Positions 55,641 to 64,000 of a DNA stretch of 64,000 nt are shown piece after piece. Each line of letters begins with the position of its first letter. The first letter of the stretch is position 1. Both the position numbers and the translations under genes were made by a program. This DNA comes from Odontesthes bonariensis (Eukaryota; Chordata; Actinopteri; Atheriniformes; Atherinopsidae): the NCBI RefSeq assembly GCF_027942865.1, contig NC_134524.1:23427536-23491535 (forward strand). The letters are read 5' to 3'. Below the pieces are notes generated by a model. That model was given only the letters and a program-made list of their open reading frames with translations. It was not told where the DNA came from and ran no database searches.

Positions 55641-57094
55641 ATGGTGAGGGCGGGGCTCTGCTGACCTCAACTAGGGACGTTGTGAGTCGGTGGGGGGAAT
55701 ACTTCGAGGGCCTCCTCAATCCTACCGACACGCCTTCCGATGAGGAAGCAGAGTTGGGGAGCTCGGACGTGGGGCCTCCCATTTCTGGGGCTGAGGTTGC
55801 AGAGGTTGTCAAAAAACTCCTCGGTGGCAAGGCCCTGGGGGTGGATGAGGTCCGTCCTGAGTTCCTCAAGGCTCTGGATGTTGTAGGGCTGTCTTGGTTG
55901 ACAGGCCTCTGCAGCATTGCGTGGACATCGGGGGCAGTGCCTCTGGACTGGCAGATCGGGGTGGTGGTCACCCTCTTTAAAAACGGGGACCGGAGGGTGT
56001 GTTCCAACTATAGGGGGATCACACTCCTCAGCCTCCCTGGCAAGGTCTATTCAGGGGTACTGGAGAGGAGGATCCGCCGGATAGTTGAATCTCGGATTCA
56101 GGAGGTGCAGTGTGGTTTTCGTCCTGGCCGTGGAACAGTGGACCAGCTCTATACCCTCCGCAGGATCCTGGAGGGTGCATGGGAGTTCGCCCAACCGGTC
56201 TACATGTGTTTTTTGGACTTGGAGAAGGCGTTCGACCGTGTCCCTCGGGGACTCTTGTGGGGGGTGCTCTGGGAGTATGGAGTGCCGGACTCCTTGATAT
56301 GGGCTGTTCGGTCTCTGTATGACCGGTGTCAGAGTTTGGTCCGCATTGCCGGCAGTAAGTCGGAGATGTTTCCTGTGAGGGTTGGACTCCGTCAAGGCTG
56401 CCTTTTGTCACCGATTCTGTTCATAATTTTTATGGACAGAATTTCTAGGCGCAGCCAGGGCGTTGAGGGGGTCCGGTTTGGCGACCTCAGAATTGGGTCT
56501 CTGCTTTTTGCGGACGATGTGGTTCTGTTGGCGTCGTCGGGCCGTGACCTTCAGCTCTCACTGGAGCGGTTCGCAGCCGAGTGTGAAGCGGCTGGGATGA
56601 GAATCAGCACCTCCAAATCTGAGACCATGGTCCTCAGCCGGAAAAGGGTGGAATGCCCTCTCTGGGTCGGGAATGAGATCCTTCCCCAAGTGGAGGAGTT
56701 CAAGTATCTCGGGGTCTTGTTCCTGCTCAATGGAGCAGGAGATTGACAGAACGAGAGAACCGAAAGAACGAGATCGCAGATACAAGCGGCCGAAATGAGT
56801 TTCCTCCGCAGGGTGGCTGGGCTCTCCCTTAGAGATAGGGTGAGAAGCTCGGTCATCCGGGAGGGGCTCAGAGTAGAACCGCTGCTCCTCCGCATCGAGA
56901 GGAGTCAGATGAGGTGGCTCGGGCATCTGGTTAGGATGCCTCCTGGACGCCTCCCTGGTGAGGTGTTCCGGGCCCGTCTCACTGGGAGGAGGCCCCGGGG
57001 AAGACCCAGGACACGTTGGAGAGACTATGTTTCTCGGCTGGCCTGGGAACTCCTCGGGGTCCCCCCAGAAGAGCTGGAGGAAGTGGCCGGGTGA
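55610..57094 (+). pseudogene. Rex3 reverse transcriptase
   Basis: The frame to 56746 contains [99 protein letters not shown] and the catalytic LLFADDVVLL, so the palm is intact. An internal deletion near 56740 removes the thumb segment; the C-terminus resumes at 56795 as MSFLRRVAGLSLRDRVRSSV and RSQMRWLGHLVRMPPGRL through PRTRWRDYVSRLAWELLG to a stop at 57094. A frame change near 55620 joins it to the endonuclease. Confidence 0.9.
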
Positions 57095-57097
57095 AGC

Positions 57098-57946
57098 GGC
57101 TGCGTGTATCCCTTTTCCAACCCAGTTTAGACATAGTCAAAAATGTCTCGAACTTGATGTAAAACAGAGTGAAACTTGTCCTCACCTGTCGCCGTTGTTC
57201 TGAATCAGCTGTCCATTCTGTCTTTTAAACTCCTCACGTCACGCCACGCCCATGTCCGACCCGCGTCGATTGCGTTCACACCAAACTCGGCTCGGCAAAA
57301 AGACTAGGGTCCGACGTGGGTCGAAAGGCGAGTCGAGTTGACGCGGCAGCCCGGGTCGTCAGTGTGAATGCAACAGCAGACACGCTAAATTCACGGATTA
57401 AACGCGGGTTATTCCTCAGTGTGAAAGGGGCTTGTGTCTGTCCCTGTCGGAACTGACCCTCACTGAGCATTAAATTCCGACGCCTGCTCGGAATCGTGCA
57501 AGCTTTGTGAAACTGTACTCAGGCGGTTGAATGTACTGGGGATGCTGTTAAAAATAAATAAAAGCCATTGATCGCGAACATTGCTTTCCGGGGGAAGAAT
57601 ATGTAACGATCGTAGTCCGCTTTCACAGCCTTGGAAGGCACACAAGTTCCTGTTTCTCGCCGAAGGGGCGTCTGAAACGGTGAAAAAAAGTGACGTCACT
57701 TTTTCACAAAAACGGATTGGCACTTTTCTGGGGGATATTCAAAAAAGGGGAGTACTTGAAACAGAGGTTCTGACACTTGCTGGCACTTTGTGTGTACTCC
57801 CCACAGCGGGGAGACTCAGAATTAACACAAAAAACGTGAAAAAGATGATTTTGATTCTCTATCCCCTTTAAACAGTGGTTGAAAACAGCCAGAGCTGCTC
57901 TCATGGGTCACCTCTCCGTCTTTTCCCTTTTGTGTACGAACTCTTA
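57098..57946. other. Intron interval without recognised gene
   Basis: A short pair of inverted motifs (GCGTTCACACC near 57269 and GTGTGAATGCAAC near 57362) may be a small MITE. A perfect palindrome GTGACGTCAC sits inside AAAAAGTGACGTCACTTTTT at 57686-57705, a CREB-type sequence. No piggyBac right end was found. Confidence 0.4.
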
Positions 57947-58175
57947 ACTTTGATGTGAATCTTTCTAAATATTTTCTGTTTGTTTGTTCTTTAGTTTTTT
58001 GTCATGGTGTATTGTCTGTATGTTTTTATGATACCTGCCTGAGGACAACGGATGAAATTTAGCAACTGTGCTAACTCCGGCATATTTACATGGATGCTTT
58101 GCTGAGATGTTGATTAATGTGCAGAGTCCTAACCCAATAAATAAGAAATAAAATAAAAACCTCCCCCACACTGAC
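57947..58175 (-). other. Start of right zinc-finger intron shared with left arm
   Basis: Matches the reverse complement of 3794-4028. Similarity ends at 57947. Confidence 0.75.
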
Positions 58176-58760
58176 CTGTGGCCCGGTGGACCCAGAGGAT
58201 GAGCCGGCTCTGTTCCTGGTGGAGGGGTTCAGCTCCTGGTTCAGCTCCTGGTTCTGCTCCTGGTTCAGCTCCTGCTTCAGCTCCTGCTTCAGCTCCTGCT
58301 TCAGCTCCTGCTTCAGCTCCTGCTTCAGCTCCTGCTTCAGCTCCTGGTTCTGCTCCTGGTTCAGCTCCTGGTTCTGCTCCTGGTTCAGCTCCTGCTTCAG
58401 CTCCTGCTTCAGCTCCTGCTTCAGCGCCTGGTTCTGCTCCTGGTTCTGCTCCTGGTTCTGCTCCTGGTTCTGCTCCTGGTTCTGCTCCTGGTTCTGCTCC
58501 TGCTTCAGTTTCTGGTTCTGCTCCTGGTTCTGCTCCTGGTTCTGCTTCTGGTTCTGCTTCTGGTTCAGCTTCTGGTTCTGCTCCTGCTTCAGCTCCTGCT
58601 TCAGCTCCTGCTTCAGCTCCTGCTTCTGCTCCTGCTTCTGCTCCTGCTTCTGCTCCTGCTTCTGCTCCTGCTCCTGGTTCTGCTCCTGGTTCTGCTCCTG
58701 GTTCTGCTCCTGCTTCAGCTCCTGCTTCAGCTCCTGCTTCAGCTCCTGGTTCTGCTCCAT
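58176..58760 (-). CDS. C2H2 zinc-finger gene, right copy, exon 1 with expanded repeat
   Basis: From ATG (58760-58758) the exon encodes 195 residues: about 44 units of four residues (QELK, QEQN, QEQK, QELN) followed by PSTRNRAGSSSGSTGPQ, ending at a GTCAGT donor in phase 0. The left copy has only about nine units, so this 12-bp minisatellite expanded or contracted after duplication. Units of 12 bp keep the frame and lack stops on both strands, which explains long shadow frames. The product segment should be a charged, Gln-rich helix. A Met 12 codons upstream is not an ATG codon. Confidence 0.75.
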
Positions 58761-59103
58761 TCTGGTCCGACTGATGGACTCTGCAACAGTCAGCACATAC
58801 GATAAGATCCAACTGTGGCGTGCAGCGTTCAGTTTTTAACCATCCAGTCACATTCCATTAAACTCATTACTGTGCTTTTTATTTAAATCCCTGTGAACTT
58901 TAAAAGACCCACTAAGGTCACAGTTCAAAATATTTGTAGCTTTTTGATCAAATTCAGAAAAAAAAATGTAATAATAACTCTGTAGACCGACAGCCACTGT
59001 GTGCAATATCCCATAAATCTCATCTGAGTCAGTGGAACACCATCAACTTAAATCATTTTACTACATTAAGACAATGATCCTGTTTGAGGAAAGGGTCCCA
59101 ATA
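58761..59103 (-). other. Upstream flank of right zinc-finger gene
   Basis: Reverse complement matches 3236-3634. Beyond about 59103 the left arm carries a LINE, so any further homology lies outside the window. Confidence 0.75.
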
Positions 59104-60854
59104 TCATCCCAAAGACGGAGGTTCAGATTCTCTCCGTTTCTAAACCATTTCCAGAACCTTTTTATCATGTGCTCAGTCCTTGTTGGTTCGTGGATAACAG
59201 AAAATATTGGATATGTAAAGGAAAGTGAATAATGCAGCTTTCATGAGACACTTCTGAAGAGGACAGTCAGACTATCTTTTAATGGGCTTTTGAGTGTAAA
59301 TCTGAGAAATCACACACTGATACTGAGGAGAACTGGATTTCTACTGCTCCTGTGATACTTTCCTGGATCACCCACAAGTCTTTATAAAAATGCTATGACT
59401 CCTCTTCACACAACTTAAACTCTTCATGTCATTAAAGTGTAGCAGCATAGATGCATGACCAGTTCCCTCACCTGCCTGTAGGCATGCTGTCAATTATTCA
59501 ATCAGAGGAGTGGCAGAATAAAAGGAGCCCTCCCTCCTGCTTTCCCTGTCTGCTTCCATCGAATTGACTGCTTCCGGGTTAGGGGTCATTTTCTCGACAA
59601 GTTGTGGCCGTTATGCATCCCTGGCTCCAGTGGCTCTCGGGGTGCCGTCTCCCCTCGCGGTGTTAACAGGTGGACTGCCGCCTGGGTCGCTCTCCTCTCC
59701 TCCTCCAGAGCGTGTGTCTGTGTCATAAGATGCCGTTGTAATTCTGGTCGCACTGACCGGTAGGCTGGAGACACTGCTGCTCTGCACGGAGCTTTTATCC
59801 TGCTGCTCTGCACGGAGCTTCTGATCCTGCTTTACTGACTGACAGTTCATCCAACCTGCTTGGGGTTTTTATCTATCGCCGATATGTATTGCCTGAAATA
59901 GGTCTTGCTTGGGATTCCCTGTTTTAATGTTGTAATCGTCTAGTGCTTCAGCCTTAACGGCTGCGCCCGGCACCAACGGACGGCAGTCTGAGCGCTGTGC
60001 CTGACGCACGGAGCGTCTCTGGCAGTTTTAATTGATTTTGAGGTTACCCTCCCTTAGTTTCTGTTTTGTTTTCTTTGTTAGTTTCCGTTAGCTACTTTAT
60101 GATAATTTGTATATTGTTTTCTTTTGGAGTACATTTATATTTTGGTTTTGTTTATTTCTTTTTCAGTTACTAAATTGACCATTACTAAGATTTGTTTATC
60201 TCCTTCTCAGTGCTGGCGTCTGGTGGTCCGGGTGGTGGTCTTCCCCCTTTCTTTTTGCTGTGTTCCTTTGGGATTTGAGTTCTCACATTTTGGTGCCTTT
60301 AAGTTGGTTTGTTGTTTCTTTATATATTTTAGTTAGGATTCTGCCCCCCTTCTCACTAGCCCCTGTTTCCCCAGTCACGCTCAGCACTGTTTAGGTCTTC
60401 TTTCATTTTTCTGTATGAATGTTTTTAAATCGTATTATAAAAAGACAACTATTATAATAAAAACTAGATCTTTTTGTATAAACATCGAACTACGTCTTCT
60501 CATTCATTGTATATTGAACCTGCATGTCCTTGAACCTAAACTTAATAATTCTCTGGGTGAAAATCCTGGAGTGCCGTTGTTGGATCACACCGAAAACCAT
60601 TTGAGCTTAACTTAGTCTGCTCGGCTGCCACAAAAGGATTTATATTGAGCATAATTAAGTCCCATTTTAAGATCTAATCATGAAATATGGCACATTGTGT
60701 ACGTTAAACACATCAAATCACATGTTTTGGCTGCACACTTCTATCAAAAAGCCAAATGATACTCAGATAAGTCTGGAAAGAACCATTCTACATTTGGCAT
60801 TGATCATCAAACTTTTTAAATCACAAAAGATTTCAGCAAAACTACAGAAAGAAG
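59104..60854. other. 1.75-kb interval without recognised gene
   Basis: Contains GAATAAAAGGAGCCCTCC (TATA-like) near 59516, two direct copies of CTGCTGCTCTGCACGGAGCT at 59774 and 59800, and AATAAAAACTAG near 60456. The TATA-like box, transcribable stretch and AATAAA could be an LTR or decayed retroelement, but I cannot set boundaries. Confidence 0.4.
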
Positions 60855-60858
60855 TTAA

Positions 60859-61768
60859 AGGGGAACTCCGGGGCATTTGAAGCGCGTTTCCATTGCTAGA
60901 GGTTGTCAAATACTGATAGTAGGACACAGAGAGGTGCGTATCTGCGCTCCCTGTGTGAAGATCGCTCTGTCCGCACAGCATGTCATGCGAGGCTAATACG
61001 TGGTGGCTAAGGGGCAAGAGCTAACCCTTCCACGTAAAACAACAACTTGCACACAGCAGAAACGTCACACCACATCATAAACCATCCGACAATAAAGTCA
61101 CAAGCCTTACCATCAAAACCATATGCATGGTTCTCACATTACTGGCATGGGAACGTTACAAAACAACTTTATAAACAGCATGTCACTCACCGGTTAGTTG
61201 TACGCTCGTGCATGTGAAAGCCCAGAAGAGTCGATGGAGAATAATCCCATATACAAAAGAATTATCTTCTCTAGAAAAACTGCGTTCAAGTATTTAAAAC
61301 ATTACAACAATACATGCCCAGTAATATTCTTGTAATGTTTTAAATACTTGAACGCAGTTTTTCTAGAGAAGATAATTCTTTTGTATATGGGATTAGACTC
61401 TTCTGGGCTTTCACATGCGCGAGCCTACAACCAGCCGGTGAGTGACATGCTGTTTATAAAGTTGTTTTGTAACGTCCCCATGCCAGTAATGTGAGAACCA
61501 TGCATATGGTTTTGATGGTAAGGCTTGTGACTTTATTGTCGGATGGGTTATAAAGTGGTGTGACGTTTCTGCAGTGTGCAAGTTGTTGTTTTACGTGGAA
61601 GGGTTAGCGCTTGCCCCTTAGCCACCACGTATTAGCCTCGCTTGACATGCTGTGCGGACAGAGCGATCTTCACACAGGGAGCGCAGATACGCACCTCTCT
61701 GTGTCCTACTATCAGTATTTGACAACCTCTAGCAATGGAAACAGCTTCAAATGCCCCGGAGTTCCCCT
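60859..61768. mobile_element. Foldback Kolobok-like element, 910-bp palindrome at TTAA
   Basis: Arms 60859-61307 and 61330-61768 are near-perfect inverted repeats around a 22-bp spacer. The ends are AGGGGAACTCCGGGGCAT and its complement, flanked by TTAA (60855-60858 and 61769-61772). Differences are few point changes and a roughly 10-bp indel near 61235. No coding frame. The ACTCCGG motif near the end is shared with the element at 20952-23120, pointing to related terminal recognition. Confidence 0.88.
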
Positions 61769-61772
61769 TTAA

Positions 61773-62311
61773 GAAAACTGCAGCTTTAGTGGGAAATGTG
61801 ACAGGATGGTCGAAAAGTCCCCCAAAAGGTTAGAAAAGAGGAAGAAAAGGGCTCAGAAGTATGTTTCACACACAGCTAAAAGGATAAAGCTCCATTTTAT
61901 TTGGCCATCTGGCCGGCTTATTGAAATCTATAGCTGAGGTTGTGTTTCTGGGATGGTTTAACGCTTTAACGGTTAGCATTAGCTTTAGCATTAGCATGCC
62001 GGGCTAACTGTGACTAGCAGCCAGGTTATCTGAACTTTATACTCTCTGCTGCATGCTCTGACTGCCCGTGTCCAGCAGCAGCAATCAAACCAATGACACA
62101 GAGCACTTTGAAGACATTTCTGCTAACGTCTGACCGCTAAATTCATTCTTTTCTAGACTCACCTGCATGCAGCTTTCTGTTGCTATGCTACCAGATGTTC
62201 CGAGATGAGCCGAGGCTTCGCAGTGTGTGTCGGGTAATGGGCCGTTTCTCAATGTGCGTATTTGTCTGTTGTGATGTTTCCAACTATGGAAGCAAATCGT
62301 AATCAAAATTC
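61773..62311. other. Interval without recognised gene
   Basis: Short TTAGCATTAGC repeats occur near 61973-61998. Nothing else was identified. Confidence 0.5.
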
Positions 62312-62672
62312 AAATTCAAATGCATTATCAGAAATGCTTTTTCATTTTAAGAATGTGGCTGCATTATTTGACTCATAAATAAAATTACTAATCAAACATC
62401 CTATTTGCATTTCAATTTTCTTCTTCAAGACTGCTCATTCTTTCACTTAATTCAAATGAAAAGGACAAAGACATTTGAAATTTAATTTTCAAAATATGCC
62501 TCAGCAAATAGATACCAAAATTCAATTTGAAATGTAAAAGTTGAAAATTCAAATGCATTATCAGAAATGCTTTTGCATTTTAAGAATGTGGCTGCATTAT
62601 TTGACTCATAAATAAAATTACTAATCAATCATCCTATTGCATTTCAATTTTCTTCTTCAAGACTGCTCATTC
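62312..62672. repeat. Direct repeat of about 130 bp, two copies
   Basis: 62312-62440 and 62544-62672 share AATTCAAATGCATTATCAG through CAAGACTGCTCATTCT with very few differences. They are separated by about 100 bp of similar A/T-rich sequence. Confidence 0.85.
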
Positions 62673-63311
62673 TATGCCATAATCAAAAAGAAAACTAAGC
62701 GGACATTGCTTTTTCGTTTTAGTGGTCTGCATGCAAAATACTGCCCACAATTCGATAATGAAAAAGCAATCTGAGCGGCGCAGGAGAGTGACGTCACGCC
62801 TGCTGACCGTGCTACCCATCATGTAGGCTACGGTAGGGGGCGGTGTGCATATTTGCTGTACAGTTTAGCTGCCCAGGTGGAGTCAAACAATATATCCGAT
62901 TCTGATGCCGGTGACCGGGTTGAACGGGTCACAGAGAGCTTGGCTGCATACTCTGCCGTCACAGATTCAGAGGTTAGTGCAGCAAGGGCTAGCGCGTCGC
63001 GGCTACGACCGGCCATGACTTTCGGGCCGCGGCCATCGCTGAGGGAGCAGCCATTAATGAGGCTGAGACAGACTTTGCGAACAGGAGTCGGGGGATTACC
63101 TTTCACAGGTAGGATTCAACATTATCATTGGTTGCATTTTGTCAATAGAATATTATTGTACTGTATTTGTGTCTGCCGGCGAAATCGTAGCCAGCAAACG
63201 TTAAACTAGGATATGTTTATAGCCGGTGTTATGCCGAGAAGTGCCCCCCCTGCTGGTCGTACTTTAAGGAGAGTCTGTGATGGAATGATATGATAAAACT
63301 ACATCATAATT
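62673..63311. other. CpG-containing interval, no recognised gene
   Basis: 62790-63110 is richer in CpG than its surroundings and has an ATG-less open stretch ending near a CAGGTAGG donor-like site at 63109, as in a first exon, but no domain is recognisable. Confidence 0.35.
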
Positions 63312-64000
63312 AGGGACCGAGCAGTGAAACTGCAAGGACCCTATTGTATCTGTAAGGTTTATTATTAGGGACCGAGCAGTGAAACTGCAAGGACCCTATT
63401 GTATCTGTAAGGTTTATTATTATTATTCTTTCTTTCTTTCTTTCTTTCTTATTCTTTGCAAAAGGTATGCGAAAACTCAGGAAATTTTGCGAGCGCCACG
63501 TGCCGGTCGACGACATGAAAGAATCTAAACTTTATATTTTTGGTAGTCGCTCATTGGCTCTGTAGCGCCCCCTACGATGGTTAAAAATTGTCCCCGCAAT
63601 AGGATTAGTTTTGCGTGGGACGACGAAATTCGGTACACTCATTCATCATGCCAAGACGCACAAAAAAGTCTCATGCCGCCATGGTCCCACGTCCACAGGA
63701 AGTCGGCCATTTTGGATGGAAAGTGCGTTTTCGTGCCATTTTTGACCGATTCCACGCCTTGCTTAAGATCGAACTTGTCCTACAGATTTAATGCTACAGA
63801 CTTCAAACTTGGCCAGGTTACTCTTAAGACATGGAGGGAAAATTTCATTGGCCAACTTTTTCAAAACTTAAAGGGCGTGGCCGTGGCGACGCCTCAAAGT
63901 TTGATGACTCGTCATCACTCGCCACGAAAAATTAAGTCGCTTATAACTTCCACATACATAATCCAATCTTTCCCAAAGTTCAACCGGTGATTGCTGGACC
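63312..64000 (+). repeat. Common teleost interspersed repeat, truncated by window end
   Basis: Two tandem copies of a 54-bp unit starting AGGGACCGAGCAGTGAAACT (63312 and 63366) are followed by a TTTC microsatellite (63428-63450) and a region with TAGCGCCCCCTA, AGTCGGCCATTTTGGAT and AACTTGGCCAGG-like motifs. I recognise this as a frequent fish repeat of uncertain class. Its right end lies beyond the window. Confidence 0.6.

Larger units (their letters stand above)
54142..57097 (+). mobile_element. Rex3 (RTE-clade) LINE, nearly full length
   Basis: The element starts with a 5' region CTGTCACCTTACCATGGTGG typical of fish Rex3 and contains endonuclease and reverse transcriptase in order. It lies in the intron of the right zinc-finger gene, inside piggyBac sequence. 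The 3' end near 57097 is truncated or lacks a clear tail. Internal frameshifts and a deletion near 56740 inactivate it. Confidence 0.88.

Noticed and set aside
55090..56007. 305-residue minus-strand open frame
   Set aside because: It is antisense to the Rex3 coding region, whose plus frames carry the endonuclease and RT motifs.
58178..58839. Long plus-strand open frames rich in Ala/Pro/Ser or Cys/Phe/Ser
   Set aside because: They are shadows of the stop-free 12-bp repeat in the minus-strand exon; the minus frame is supported by splice phase and the left-arm copy.
62853..63209. 118-residue plus-strand open frame as a gene
   Set aside because: It is CpG-rich and ends near a donor-like site, but no motif is recognisable and no ATG context or downstream exon supports it.

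Overview
This is vertebrate, very probably teleost, genomic DNA. The evidence is compositional: Rex3/RTE, Rex1/CR1-like and L2-like LINEs with fish-type 3' tails, Harbinger, hAT, piggyBac and Kolobok-like DNA transposons carrying Myb/SANT or THAP exons, a Gmr1-like Ty3 element, a fish-style endogenous retrovirus, TGEKP-linked C2H2 zinc-finger genes and an Fc-receptor-like Ig gene remnant. No bacterial operon, tRNA, rRNA or CRISPR array was recognised. Species and clade names are inferred from motifs read by eye, without database searches.

Host genes. Two copies of one two-exon C2H2 zinc-finger gene face each other tail to tail. The left copy (+) has a short Gln/Glu-rich exon at 3635-3793 and an 11-finger exon at 16003-16953. 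The right copy (-) has a much longer Gln/Glu-rich exon at 58176-58760 and a 12-finger exon at 51660-52703. Both splice in phase 0, and homology also covers upstream, intronic and 3' flanking DNA, so the window is built on an inverted duplication whose introns filled independently with transposons. Between the arms lies a frameshifted minus-strand Fc-receptor-like gene (27014-28460).

Layout. 1-3235: Rex1/CR1-like LINE split by a 2160-bp Harbinger element with a CAG target duplication. 3236-17850: left zinc-finger locus, its 12-kb intron holding hAT, L2/CR1, THAP-bearing, integrase-like, LTR-like, Harbinger and endonuclease-type LINE insertions. 17851-31227: L2 LINE, a 2.2-kb Kolobok-like element with 393-bp inverted repeats, a hAT element, a MITE and the Ig pseudogene. 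31228-50765: a minus-strand endogenous retrovirus with an L2 inside its 3' LTR and a Gmr1-like Ty3 element inside env; that element is itself interrupted by a 4-kb DNA transposon, which contains a LINE tail. 50773-59103: right zinc-finger locus with piggyBac 5' end and a nearly complete Rex3 in its intron. 59104-64000: no recognised gene; a 910-bp Kolobok-like palindrome, a direct repeat and a common teleost repeat.

The only genes that look intact are the two zinc-finger paralogues. Essentially all other coding potential is mobile-element derived and broken by stops, frameshifts or nested insertions. The most notable structures are the inverted zinc-finger duplication with a roughly 9 versus 44 unit repeat in exon 1, the four-level nest at 31-51 kb with integrase upstream of reverse transcriptase, the TTAA-flanked foldback elements, and a piggyBac insertion whose unoccupied site survives in the other arm.
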